DNA of 64,000 bases from Nyssa sinensis. Lineage: Eukaryota; Streptophyta; Magnoliopsida; Cornales; Nyssaceae. The position numbers and the translations under genes are program-made. Below the pieces are notes generated by a model. The model did no database searches, had not been told where the DNA came from, and saw only the letters and a list, made by a program, of their open reading frames with translations. Every line of letters begins with the position of its first letter. Position 1 is the stretch's first letter. The stretch spans positions 7,154,062 to 7,218,061 of the forward strand of contig CM018031.1 of NCBI GenBank assembly GCA_008638375.1, written 5' to 3'. Below, one piece after another: positions 12,061-25,500 of this stretch.

Positions 12061-13059
12061 TTTTGAGCAACCTAATATATGTTCTTAATCTCCTTACAGA
12101 GAATAACACATTTCCATATGGACCCATTTAAAATAAAGTATGAGACCCACTGTAATTTAGGCTCAAAGATGACTAAAAATATGTTCTAAACCCATTTTTT
12201 TTCCAACACATATACATAGACATAGACATACCATTTCATCAATATATGAAAAGTTAAGTCGCGGACTGATGTCTTGACAATAAATCAAATTCACACCAAG
12301 TTTTGAATACGATTTATTCAGTTACTCAAAGATTGTTCTACTAACTAATTGCGCTATTATTTTTGAGAGCTTATCCTAAGATTCAAACAAAAAATTTCAG
12401 AATTAATACTTAATGTCCTTTTCAACTAAATTAACCCTTGAGATTAAATCAGATTTAAGACTATGTATGAAATCTCAAATTCTGACTATATATGTTTGTG
12501 GAGATGACATTCTTGCTACTTTGATAATATTTTGATCACATATATATATATTACATGGATTATTTTATTTTATTTTTAAAGTACAAATCATCTACAAAAT
12601 TTGTCTTTCTACATGTTAGTAATATTTACAAGTTCATATGAGTTTGTCTATAAATTCATCTAAACTTAATTAAGTCTTATCTCAAATATTTATATTTATA
12701 AATTGTGCCTCATCATTTTACTTCATTTAATGTATCCTCCTAGTTAAATTTTAAAATTAAGTTCAAATTCACTTGTATTAAACGAATAAATTCTCATGGT
12801 TTGAAATGAGTTAATTTCAAACTATTCATCAGCGGCACGAATCATTTGTAACTAACAAAAAAAAAATCAATCGTTTGTAATCCTAATTAAGATATAATTA
12901 AAGTATAACTCACAAGTTAAGCAAATTTACCCTAAGATTGTAACAATAATTAACAAGCAAGAATAAAATAGGAAATCTAATCAAGTGGAGTATCCGTAAT
13001 ACTCTTCTGGTAGTATCCGTAATATCAAGAAAGAGGAAGGGCAATTAAGGAATACGGAA

Positions 13060-13521
13060 TTGATGTCGCGTTTACGCGTTCGTTTTGTTGTGCCTCCATT
13101 TGACATGAGGATCCCAAAGCGTAGAGAAAGAAAGAGAGAGGAAGAGATAGACACAGAAAACAAACGGACAGAGAAAAGTTGCAGAGGGTTTTGGTTTGGT
13201 TTGATCTTTAACACAGAAAGATTAAGGTCCACACCATTAAAGCCCCTGCAACACTTCCCCCGTGATTCTGAAACCCCTCGCCTCTACATTGTACAACCCG
13301 TACAGTTGGAGATAATATACAAAAGAAAGAGTGAGAGAGAGACTTGTCCCTGGTGTGAGTTGATTCTAGCAGAGCTTCCAACAATTAGGCAAATATTGGA
13401 TCTTATATTATATACATTGTCGTTGAGTTGAAAGAATCCATGTCTTCGCCGACATTGCGCGTTCCTTGGCGTTGAGGAATATATAGGGTTGCATTGCTCT
13501 GAATCACGTTTATTTTGAGAA
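13060..13521 (+). promoter_or_regulatory. Probable promoter and 5' leader of the myosin gene
   Basis: This purine-rich and then CT-rich stretch lies directly upstream of the ATG at 13522. A tatattatataca motif near 13403 is a possible TATA element, which would give a leader of roughly 90 bases. Alternatively the leader starts further upstream, in the GA-rich part near 13110-13150. The transcription start cannot be fixed from sequence. Confidence 0.35.
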
Positions 13522-16500
13522 ATGGTATTGATTTTCTTTAATTCTTTTGGCTTCTTTATTATATTTGTGATTTCTTCATCTTTTTAGGTTGTTTCTTTCA
13601 CTAGTTTGCAGAAATGGAGAATAAGTTAACAGATTTGATTAGTTGTAAATCTTTTAATAAAAACTATGGGGAAATAGTGTGATCCTTAGCTTGAAATCAT
13701 AGATTCAATTTCTTCGTTTATGTGGGTTATTGTAAATTTGTTGAAAGAAGCTGTCTTGTATGTCATTGAAGTTATTCTGCCAAGCAGTATATTTTCAATA
13801 TGCCTATTCAATGAACTAATTGCATGGATTTCACTCAACCAGTTCGGTTACTGATAACAGAAACAAATGAGTAAGACCATTCCAGTGTTGCATTGGCGTG
13901 CTAACAATGCTTTCCAGTTCGGGATTTGTCTGTTTGACAAACTGCTTTGTTTTGATAGCTACATTTAGTTTCAGGTTTGATATAGTTGTGTAGCTTCCTC
14001 GGAACCAAACATTTGTTTATAAGTTTTTTTTCCCCCTTTTCCAAATCAAACATTATGAAAAAAGCTACCTTATTGTTGCTTAAAGTTAAAATATGCCGTT
14101 GGGATGGATCCAAATGGATATATGGCAAACCCTTGCCTGCTGTGCCAAAGTATTTTCCAGAAGGCACAAACTATAGTGCATTTACAAACTATTCCCTGAA
14201 TTTTTAAATTGGCTGAACATGCCCTTGGGATGTTCAGCCAATTTAGTTTCAGGTTTGATATAGTTGTGTAGCTTCCTCGGAACCAAACATTTGTTTATAA
14301 GTTTTTTTTCCCCCTTTTCCAAATCAAACATTATGAAAAAAGCTACCTTATTGTTGTCTGAAGTTAAAACATGCCGTTGAGATGGATCCAAATGGATATA
14401 TGGCAAACCCTTGCCTGATGTGCCAAAGTATTTTCCAGAAGGCACAAACTATAGTGCATTCACAAACTATTCCCCAAATTTTTAAATTGGCTGAACCTAA
14501 AGAAAACCAAAACCCATCAAGATAGTGATTTTTCAACTAATATAAAAGACCAAAAAATAGTAATCTCAAGGCACTGCTAAATAAAATGCATTTCATCCAT
14601 ATTTAGTAAAGCAACTCTTCTCTTCTCTTACCTTTGCATATTTTCTAATGGGGGACATTATGTTTGCTCAAGGAATTGTGTTGATGTTGGAATTTTTTTT
14701 TATGGATTATATTATAAGATGTGCGGATAGGCTCATCACTTAATCTTGTAGTTTACGTGATGTTATTTTAGAATCACCAGTGTGTAATGATGTAAGCATG
14801 CAATGCATTTTTGATAGCTTCATAATGTTTAGAGATTGCACCCTACTTCAATTGAGAAACATATTTATGATCTCATTTTTCATGCAGACGTTTCCAGGCA
14901 CTATTGTTGTTGGATCTCATGTTTGGGCGGAGGATCCCGAGGTAGCTTGGATAGATGGGGAAGTTGTGGAAGTTAATGATGAAGAGATTAAAATAAATTG
15001 TGAATCAGGGAAGACGGTGAGTGCTTCCTCCATAGCATTTATGTTAATTTCGTGCAATAAATTTGAGGTTTATTGTTTAAGAAATTAAAATTTATGTTAT
15101 GTTTGGTTTTGATTATTTTGGTTGATTTAATCAGTAAAAGTGATTAAATTAAATTTTGTTTTGAAAAATTTAGTTTGGTTAATCGAATAACAATGATTAT
15201 TTTATAATGAATTATAGAAAAAATCAATTAAATCACAATCAAGTCTTGTATTAATTATTTTTAAACAACTTAATACTTATAATAATTTGAAATTCAAAGG
15301 GAAACTACTTTTCGTATGAGTAATAACTGAACATTATCTTTTATCAAATTATTTAAATATTAATCAATTATATAATAATCACTTATGCAATAATCAAAAT
15401 GAGTTTAAAAAATCTAAACCAAGCATAACGTTATAACGTTACTCTTGTGAAGAAGTTATTGTTGTCCATTGCTATCCTATTTATCTGCATTTATGGTTTG
15501 ACGTATGATGATTGATGCTGATTTATTTATTAATTCATTTTTTTTCTCTATTGGTTATGGATTGAATGCTTTGCCTGTTGTGCAAAGATGTTATTTTCAA
15601 TGTTAGTGTGTAGTTAGACACAATGTATTATGTTGAGAGTCTTGAGATTTCATTTTGAATGCATGTGACATTTCACACGCCATCATTAAGTGATGTTTGT
15701 GTGCAAACTGCAAAGACGTTGGGTAGTTATGGGATGAATATTGTGATACACTTGGTAGAGAGTAGTTGGCCAGAGATTTTAACTTCTGCATGTATAGAGA
15801 GGGAGCGATTGTGTGTTTATGTTACTTCTGGTGCCAAGGTGCAACACTTAAATGGAAACCTTGAGGGAGCTTGGGAGTTGGTTTAATGCATCCACGAGGG
15901 GTGTTGGGGACTTCAAGCTGGTAAAGACCTTGCTCTGTCTTCAAGTTGACCTTGCTTCGTGAACGATGTTGCTGGAGGGCTAATGATGACCTGCATTAAA
16001 TGGTGGCCTTTAGGCTTGAGGCTAGAAGGCGTGTTCACATGTGCATGATTATATAGGTTGAGTGGTATGCATGTTAGTTGAGTGGGCTATCGGTGTGCTA
16101 TTGGGCTACTTGTGTGCATAACTTGGATGCTTGTCTTGGATTAGGACATACTCATAGGAATGTGTGGCATGAATGGCAAAATAGTGGGATGTGATGTAGA
16201 ACAGGTTGCCAGAGCTTGTTGGGACCAATTAAATCACCAACCCAATTGGTTGTTTGCAGAACCTCGACAACGCACTAGGAACTCGCCAACGTTGCCAAAT
16301 TCAACATGAAACACCCATGTCCTAATTATTTGTTCATGAAGTCTATTGTCAGGTCATTTTTTTTATTGACACAAAATTTGAGATGAAGATCATTTCTCAT
16401 GGATCTTCTTTTGTTTATTTCGCAGGTCATTGCTAGCACATCCAATGTCTTTCCCAAAGATTCTGAAGCTCCTCCATGTGGTGTGGATGATATGACAAAG

Positions 16501-19500
16501 CTCGCTTATCTGCATGAACCAGGGGTTCTGCAGAATTTAAGAAGTCGATATGACATGAATGAAATATATGTGAGTATTATTTGTCTGCACACCCCCCCCC
16601 CCCCCAATGCGGTACAGTTCATTTATTCTGGACTAGTATGTTATATTTCTCATATTGCATGATGTTGGCTCGTATTATAGTGCCTGGGCCAGCTGAGGAC
16701 ATGTGCTCTTCCTGCATCATATTTTGGATATCTTAGCTATCATTTTTGACTGTTCTGATCTATGAAGCTAACCACCTAATGGTGTGTCCAGACTTACACC
16801 GGTAGTATATTGATTGCTGTGAACCCTTTCCAAAGACTACCTCATTTATATGATAATCATATGATGGAGCAGTATAAAGGGGCAGGTTTTGGCGAGCTGA
16901 GCCCACACCCATTTGCTATTGCAGATGCTGCTTACAGGTGATCTGCGTGATATTCTGCTATCATTATCAGACATTTAGTGCTTTGGAATTTCTTGTGCGC
17001 CTCACAAACAAGAATGATTTGAATTCAGGCAGATGATTAATGAGGGAATAAGCCAGTCTATTTTGGTTAGTGGAGAAAGTGGAGCCGGTAAAACAGAAAG
17101 CACAAAGATGCTTATGCGTTATCTTGCCTATATGGGAGGGAGGGCTGCAGCTGAGGGACGTTCTGTGGAGCAGAAAGTCCTAGAGGTAGCGAAATATGAA
17201 GCTTTGTTTTTTGACTAGGTATCGTGTAAAGTTGATGATTCTAACATGGGATTGCGGGATTTTATGAATTCTGCTTGGAAATTAAACATGCACCATTAAA
17301 CAATTGCATTTATTTCTAGTTTTTCCTTCACCTTTGTTCTTTGTTTGGCAGTCTAATCCTGTTTTAGAAGCATTTGGTAATGCAAAGACCGTTAGGAACA
17401 ATAATTCAAGGTGGGAATACCTTCTCTCTCCCTGACTTCTAAAATTTTGTTTTGTATCGTCTGTTCACCTGATAATATTTTGACTCGTGAATGTTATATG
17501 ATTGCAGTCGTTTCGGTAAGTTCGTGGAGATTCAGTTTGATCAACGGGGGAGGATTTCAGGAGCTGCCATCAGAACCTATTTACTTGAACGATCACGTGT
17601 TTGTCAAGTGTCTGATCCTGAGAGAAATTATCATTGCTTCTATATGCTTTGTGCTGCACCACCAGAGGTAATTGGTCTTTTGCATGCTTAATGAAGTTTC
17701 TTCATGGAGAAATTGTGGTGCAGGGCAGTGTCCATAAAAGTTTATTAGTTCTTAGTGGTTGTGAGTGCAAATTTCGTTGTTAGCACCCACCTTTTAGTGT
17801 ATGAATAAACAATTATATTATCATATGGACTGGATATTCAACAAGACAACAACGTAACCCTACAAAGCCTTAAGTTCCAACTAAACTATAATGTCTTTTA
17901 TACAAAAAAGACAAAAGGAAATGTTATGCATGGTGGTTTGCTAAGGTGAACTTTCTTTTCCTTGAACTCAGTAATTAGCATTTTAGTGGTGTACCTGATT
18001 ACGACATTTTGTGCTAAACTCCAGGACTAGTAGCTGGTCTCATGGTTTGTTTGCATATCAACTGGGGTTCTGATGGACGATGGTGCAGATTACTATTTAT
18101 TATGATTCTTGCCTTAATGGAATAGGATTGTAGTTCTGCCCCATAAATTTATGTCAAGAGGATCTTATCAAAATTTTATGTCAAGAGGAATATTACACAA
18201 ATTAAGTGCTCTTTTACCAGTTTTTGGTGTTTTTGTGATGTGACTCACTTGGAGATTCTTGACTTGGCATCTATGCTGTTCAAGTGTTTGGAACGATTGA
18301 CATGAAGTCACAAGAACTGAGAGCAAAAAAGCTATTGCTTTTTTCTTTTTCTTTTTTTTGGTTAACTGAAAAGCTACTGCTTATTTTTTTATTTATTTTT
18401 TGATAGGTAAATCACACACCCACATAGCTAGATCTTGTTGGTATTTATTTATTTTTTGATGAGTAAAATTCTATTAAAGACTACTGAGGGTGGAACTCAT
18501 GCACACATGAAGTATAATGGAGTGCCAATAAAAGAGAGGATCCATCCTAAAAGCTAACAGCACTCTAAAAATCTGTAATGGTGCAACTGGATATGTGGAT
18601 TTGGAATGAAGGGATTTGAGGGTTTAAATTTACTAATTCATTGAAGATTGACTATTGGACTTGGATTAAGAGGCCCAAGGGGATGTTAAGAGTAGACTAG
18701 TAGAGTTAGGGCAGGTATAATTTATTTGGATCCTTGTGTGACTAAATACCTTTTTGGCATGGATTTTTAACAACTCCTTTCCCTCTCACCACCACTACCA
18801 CCACCCAAAAAAAGGGAAGAAGAACCCGACAAATATTTCATCTTATGTGGCACCGCGGTGGCAACTGCACTTCCTCATGGGACTGCCTTTATGTGCTTTC
18901 CAGATAGTCCATGTGAGGCAAAAAGGCACTGTTTCTCGCTCCTTTCTAACCCACTTTTTAGCATGGCTGCCTTGTCAACTAACTGTTGCCTTGACAACCA
19001 ATCTAGGTATTACCTAGTGAATCCTGAGACTTTGTTGAGTATGTTTCTCACATTATGAAATTTGATAATGCATTTATGACATTTCTGTTTCTTCTTGGAT
19101 ATTTTAAAATGATTCCTGATCTGGACACAATTGAGATTGGGAACAGGATACTTCCTTATAAAAGAAAAGAAAAAAGAAAAAGGGATTGGAAACAAGATGC
19201 TTCTTTTTTGTGTAACGTTCTTGATTTTCTACTTAAAAAATTGACAAATCCCCTTTGACGAGCATCTTAAATTTGGTACATTTTGATGTATTTGAGCAAG
19301 TTTCGAGATTTAGATGTTTGGTCCTTATATTAGTCTTCAACAGCCATGTGTTATCTAATATTATGCACTTTATTTATTTTTGAAAGTAAAGATGGATGTT
19401 ATCAGTTTGAGGAAATGTACAAGCTTACAAACGTAGGATGTTTGCTTTATTTGTGCTATTGTTTCATCATGTTTTTATCCTTTAACTAGAAAGGCTTATG

Positions 19501-22500
19501 TTTTTTGTTCCCTCTCATTATTGTTGATGTTACAATTGTATATCATGTGTTTTGTCCAATATTGGGTAATAATAGGGCTCATTAGCACAATGAACTCCAA
19601 TGTCGATGCTTGGAAACTCTTTTCTCCAAATCCTTAATCAATAATAAGATGTGTGAATTATTGCATTGTTTCAGCAGTAATAGAATGATAAGGAAATAGA
19701 AATGGAATGTTTACAAATTTCGGTGGATAATCACACTCACTGAATACTTTGCTGGAAAATTTATATTTGCAAGTTTACCTGTCTTCCCGATGTATTAGAC
19801 GAGGAGAATTCTTCACATTCCTTTAAGAATTGCTCAGTTTGACTTATTTGTTTGCTTTTGTTTAATTTTCTTCCAAAATTGCATTAGTTGTGTCAAGCCT
19901 TTAAATCTCCTCCTTTCATTGAGGAGTTGAACATCTTGGCAAAAGGAGGGGTGTCCACTCGAGTGTTTTAGAGGCCAGTTACATCCTCCTTGAGTTTGGT
20001 GTGGATGCTTGGTTGAGGGAGGTTTTCTCTTCAAGAGTGGTGATTTTACTTTCTTGTTCTGTGTCTTCTGCATTTTACTTAGTTGAAAGATGCCGCAAAC
20101 TTCTTTTATTTTTATATTCTCCCTCTCTCTTAATAAATTTATTTTTTTCATAAAAAAGAGTGAGAATGTGAGTGTTTGCTTCTTTTTGTTCTCATCTGAT
20201 CTAATACAGAGTAACGAAAGAGGAAACCCCTTTGTTATTTCTTGATTATATCAACAATTGCTGAAGTATCTTAGTTTACCTAAGGAGTTATAAAGTTATG
20301 TTTTTGCTAACCATCTGGAGGTGGGGACAATTAATGTATTCAATAGTCATAATGTATATAGCAATTCCAATAATATTATTCCGGCAGCTATCATGCTTAT
20401 AATTTCCAGGTCGAATTGATACTCATTCGATACATTGCTTTTGTTTGCTATCAGGATGTAGAGAGATACAAATTAGGAAATCCAAGGATGTTTCATTATT
20501 TGAATCAAACAAATTGTTATGAGCTGGATGCAGTGGATGATTCTAAGGAGTATATTGCAACAAGGAGGGCCATGGATGTTGTTGGGATCAGTACTGATGA
20601 GCAGGTAATGGTATCTAGATATTATATTTTTATTTTATTATTTTTTGGTAGAGATTTTTTATACCATACCTCAAAATTCCTTCTACAGGATGCAATATTC
20701 CGTGCCGTGGCTGCAATTCTGCATTTGGGCAACATTGAGTTCGTGAAGGGGAATGAAACAGATTCTTCTGAACCTAAGGATGAAAAATCCCGTTTCCATC
20801 TGCGAACTGCATCTGAGCTCTTCATGTAACTGTTCTTTTCCTTCCATTTATGCTATTCCAAATATTCACATCATTTTTTTATGTCCCGTGGGGTAGAGGG
20901 CAAATCCGTAATCTGCAAGTGTTCTTTAGGTGTGATGAGAAGTCTCTTGAAGACTCCTTGTGCAAACGTGTGATTGTAACTCGTGATGAGACCATAACCA
21001 AATGCCTTGATCCAGACTCTGCAGCTGTCAGTAGAGATGCCTTGGCCAAAATTGTTTATTCTAGATTATTTGATTGGTAAGTTTCAATTTGAAGGACACA
21101 TTTTGTATTTACCCTTCATTGCTATATCTGGTTTTTAATGTTATTGAGGTCTCTATCATTTGTTGACCCAGGCTTGTGAACAAGATTAACAATTCCATCG
21201 GTCAAGATCCTGATTCAAGATACTTAATCGGGGTTCTGGATATTTATGGATTCGAGAGTTTCAAGACAAACAGGTGCTTAAGCGGTATGCTTTTGTTTTC
21301 ATCATTTACAGAGGTTAAGTTCTTGCAGAACACTGCATGAAAGCCTTGTTTTATGTGATGGAAATATGCTAATAGATCCCCCCCCCCCCCCCCAAAAAAA
21401 AACCCCAAAAAAAAAAAAAAAGCTGTTAGTTGACTTATCATATGTAAACACAGACCTTTGTGCAGAAAGCTTTTGGCGATACCTCTGCTCTAGGCAGGCC
21501 TGGGTGCTTTTTTGTGGCTTATGGCTGCTTGCAGAGATATCTTAATGCTAAAAGATTTATTACATTATATGTAGAAGTATTAATGAATAGTTCTGCTTAT
21601 GTGAATATTTAATTGTTAAATTTTGAAGTTTGGCACAGCCAGTGCTTATTTTTGTTTTATAAATGTTAATTGGTTCTATGCAGCTTTGAGCAATTTTGTA
21701 TCAATTTGACAAATGAGAAACTACAGCAGCATTTCAATCAGGTTTGTGTATTAATTGTTTGCTTCATTGACTTGTAACATTCCTCAAAATTCCTAAAGCT
21801 GGTATGCTAAATTAATCTAACCTCAAATTTCACAGCATGTTTTCAAAATGGAGCAGGAAGAATATACCAAAGAAGAAATTGACTGGAGTTATATAGAGTT
21901 CATCGACAATCAAGATATTCTGGATTTGATTGAAAAGGTTTGTGTGTGTGTTTAGATTTGTTATATTCTCTATAACTTTTATTGCCATCTAATGTCAAAT
22001 TATTTCCAATTAGTGATTCCTTATTAAATGATGTCTTTAGGCAAAATTTAGTTAATTGATAGTCAAGATGTTTTAGATCCCATTGAAAAGGTCTGTCTGC
22101 ATGTGTGTATTCAGGTTACTGCCCCGAATGTTTTGTCGGCTTTTCTCTATATTGTTAATTAGCTTTGACTTTTCATGCCATCCAATGTTTAATTGGTTTT
22201 GGTTGGCAAACCCTTACTAATTGTGTCCTTAAGCTTATTAGATACAGAGGCATTTTTTCCTTTTCTCTTCTGTTTGCTTTTTGCTTGTCTGTTTCTCTTT
22301 TTTTATTTATTTCTATTTATTTTCTTTGTTTTTTTTTTCTTTTAGGGGGGGGGGGGGGGGGGGCGCAATTTACAGTTCCTTTTTACAAGAATCGCCCATT
22401 AAATTTCTTGATGGTATAGGAACCTGTTTGTGTTTTACTTTTCTAACTCTGCAGGTCTGCCCCTCACGATCTCTTTTTTTGCTTTGCTTTCTTTCTTTCT

Positions 22501-25500
22501 TTAGCGACAGCTGGCTGGTATAAGAGCATGTTGTTCATGTTTTAAGAGAAGGATGTGGACATAAGCTCTTAACTGTGTGACATCTGGCTCTATGGTTATG
22601 GCAGTTCTCATTTCATAACTAAAGTTTCTAACTTTATATTTCTAGTCATAGTTTTGCACAAGGGATTCTGTAGGTTATCTTTATAGATTCTGACTTTGCA
22701 TAGAACTAGTCAATGAAGAAATGGAACTGATTTGTGCAATTTCATGGAAGTTTTTGAAGCAAATAATCGAATTTAGTTCTGCAAGGTTTTTAAACTTCAA
22801 CTTTTGAAAATTTGACTGCTCTGGAAATGGAATTAAGTTATGAAACCATGGAGTTTTTACGGAATTCCAAAATAATGTGTGCAATTTCAATTCATGCAAG
22901 GTATTAAAATTAGCTTTCACCCTTGTATTACTATGTTTATGATGGAAAATGATCATGGATGTGAACTGGTCTTTTGATTGGTGATTTCCTTATTAATTTT
23001 ATCTGTGTTTTATCTTATTGATGTAACCGAACTGTGAAGTCTCTCTCACTCCCCCCTTCAATAGCCTCTTTGTATAGAACTGCAATAATTTTTTTCCAGT
23101 AGAGTACAGTCTAGCAGTTCTGACTTCACCATTTCCAACTATCTGATAATCATTTTTTCATTAGTTTGATTTTAGTGCTGTTTGCTATGTAATTTTTCCC
23201 ACGTAACCTATGATTGTATGCACAAGAAATCTAGGTAACAAGGACACTAACTTGAGTGTCATCATTTACCTTGGGCACAAGATGTGACATAGTGACCTCA
23301 TAATAAATGATAGATGACATGGGTGTTAATGTCTTAGGTGTTGTCTAACATGACATGCAAAAACATAGGCATTCCAAGATTTCTAATGTCCCCTTCTCCC
23401 TCCCCCCCAAAACAATTTGGAGGTGTTGTTTCGTTGTGATTCCTATGAGATTTTGGCTGTACATTTGTTGCTTTTAGTGGCAGTGATCTTATATTTGAGT
23501 ATCCCTATTTTCTTGTTTTTATATATTTTGCTTCATTTTGCCTTGTTTTCCTCTTCCGAGGAAGAGACCTAGTGTATTTCCAATGTATGTTGTTCCTGTT
23601 ATTGGTACATTTGGGTTTTATACCTCTAATATATATTTGTGTTACTTCAGAAACCTGGTGGCATCATTGCTCTTCTGGATGAGGCTTGGTATGTTAATAG
23701 AATGTGAAACAGCAATCCATTATTTCCTTTATTATATCATTTCAAAAAATCAATTTATTCAGTTCCTATACCTTTACTTGTAGATTTTGAGATGCTGACT
23801 TTCTTATTCTTTGTAGTATGTTTCCAAGATCAACACATGAAACATTCGCACAAAAGCTATATCAGACATTTAAAGATCATAAACGTTTCAGCAAGCCAAA
23901 ATTGTCACGTACAGACTTCACTATTTGTCATTATGCTGGTGACGTAAGTATCTACTTTTCATTTCAATTCTCATAGTGTTTTGCTAGACTCATGGCATTC
24001 AGACGTTCCAAAAACAGAGTAATAACTGTTTAATATATATTCATGGAGACAATTCTGATTTCAGGTCACTTATCAAACTGAATTATTTCTGGATAAGAAC
24101 AAAGATTATGTTGTTGCAGAGCATCAGGCACTCCTGCGTGCTTCAAGGTGCTCCTTTGTGTCAGGCTTGTTCCCACTCTTACCTGAGGAATCTTCCAAAA
24201 CATCAAAGTTTTCATCAATAGGTTCTCGGTTTAAGGTTTGATTTTGTTCTAATACTTTTGGTTGATTCAAACTGCCTGCTTGTTTTGGTCTCAAGTTTTA
24301 TTCTTATCCTGTACTTCATTCAGCAACAATTGCAAGCTTTGCTTGAAACACTTAGTGCTACCGAGCCACACTACATTCGTTGTGTAAAGCCAAATAATCT
24401 TCTGAAGCCAGCAATCTTTGAGAATTATAATGTGCTGCAACAGCTCAAATGTGGGGTAAGTTTAACACTTTAGAGCATTTCATGGACGCTATTTTACTAA
24501 TAAATATATTGCATCTGCATGCATTTTGAACTTGATATTTCTCTCTCCAGGGAGTCATGGAGGCAATTAGGATCAGTTGCGCTGGATATCCCACTAGGAA
24601 AACATTTGATGAATTCGTAAGTCGTTTTGGCATCCTTGCACCGGATGTTTTGGAGGGACGGTAATCACATTAACTCTGCTATAATTGTTTTTCTATTCCT
24701 ATGTTACTTGGATCATGTGGCATTAAACTCTTTTGAACTTTTTTCTTTCTTTCTAACAATTTACTTATTGATAGCTGTGATGAGGTCACCGCTTCCAAGA
24801 GGCTTCTAGAGAAGGTGGGCCTTGAAGGTCATCAGGTATATTTTATAGTTTTAGATATAAACTTGTTCTCAAAACAACATTGACGCAGCTTTACTTCTTG
24901 TTGATATATTATTCATAAATTAACAACTTCATTTTTTTGCTCATGCATCTCTGAATGAATGGATGAAATATTGTAATATAAGTTCTGCCCAAGAGGACTG
25001 GTATCAGTGTTTCGGTGTCCATTGTAAATGTTGGACGGTTATTGCATAGATTGGGGCATGTACTTGTGCACAATAAATGGGTTGTAGCCTTGTAGGTGTG
25101 TTATTAAATCTTTGGTAACCACGGCATTGTTAATTGTCAAAGTATCATATCTTTTTCCTTTACCCTGCAAAATATGATGTGTCCTGTGTAGTGTCTCCAA
25201 GTTGAGTACTTCAATCATTTTGAGATATTGATGTAATAACTAACATTTTAGAATGATCACTATGGAAGTTGTAGTGAATTAGGAAGATGTTATCCTGTGT
25301 GTTTGTTGAACACTTTCATTGTGCATATCTTACATCAGGCATTTTAGACAAATATCCCATGCCTATACTGATATCCTGTTGTGTCTGATACAAATACCTC
25401 ACCTATGTCAGTAAGTCCATTCAATGAAGGTCTGAGATCATTTTTGCAATTGCCCTTTATTCTATGCCTACTTATGAGATTTACTATTTTAATATATATT

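Larger units (their letters stand above)
7991..13059. other. Gene-poor intergenic DNA
   Basis: I recognise no gene in these 5 kb. The stretch holds the local repeats listed separately (8930-9333 and 9624-10038), a (TA)n tract near 10041-10068, a CT/GA-rich tract near 10243-10280, and LTR-like sequence near 11.3-12.1 kb. Short open frames (10741-10968, 11743-12025) show no recognisable domain. Confidence 0.6.

Noticed and set aside
13901..14445. Paired antisense frames opening MPSGKYFGT
   Set aside because: They appear twice only because the intron segment is duplicated; no family resemblance.
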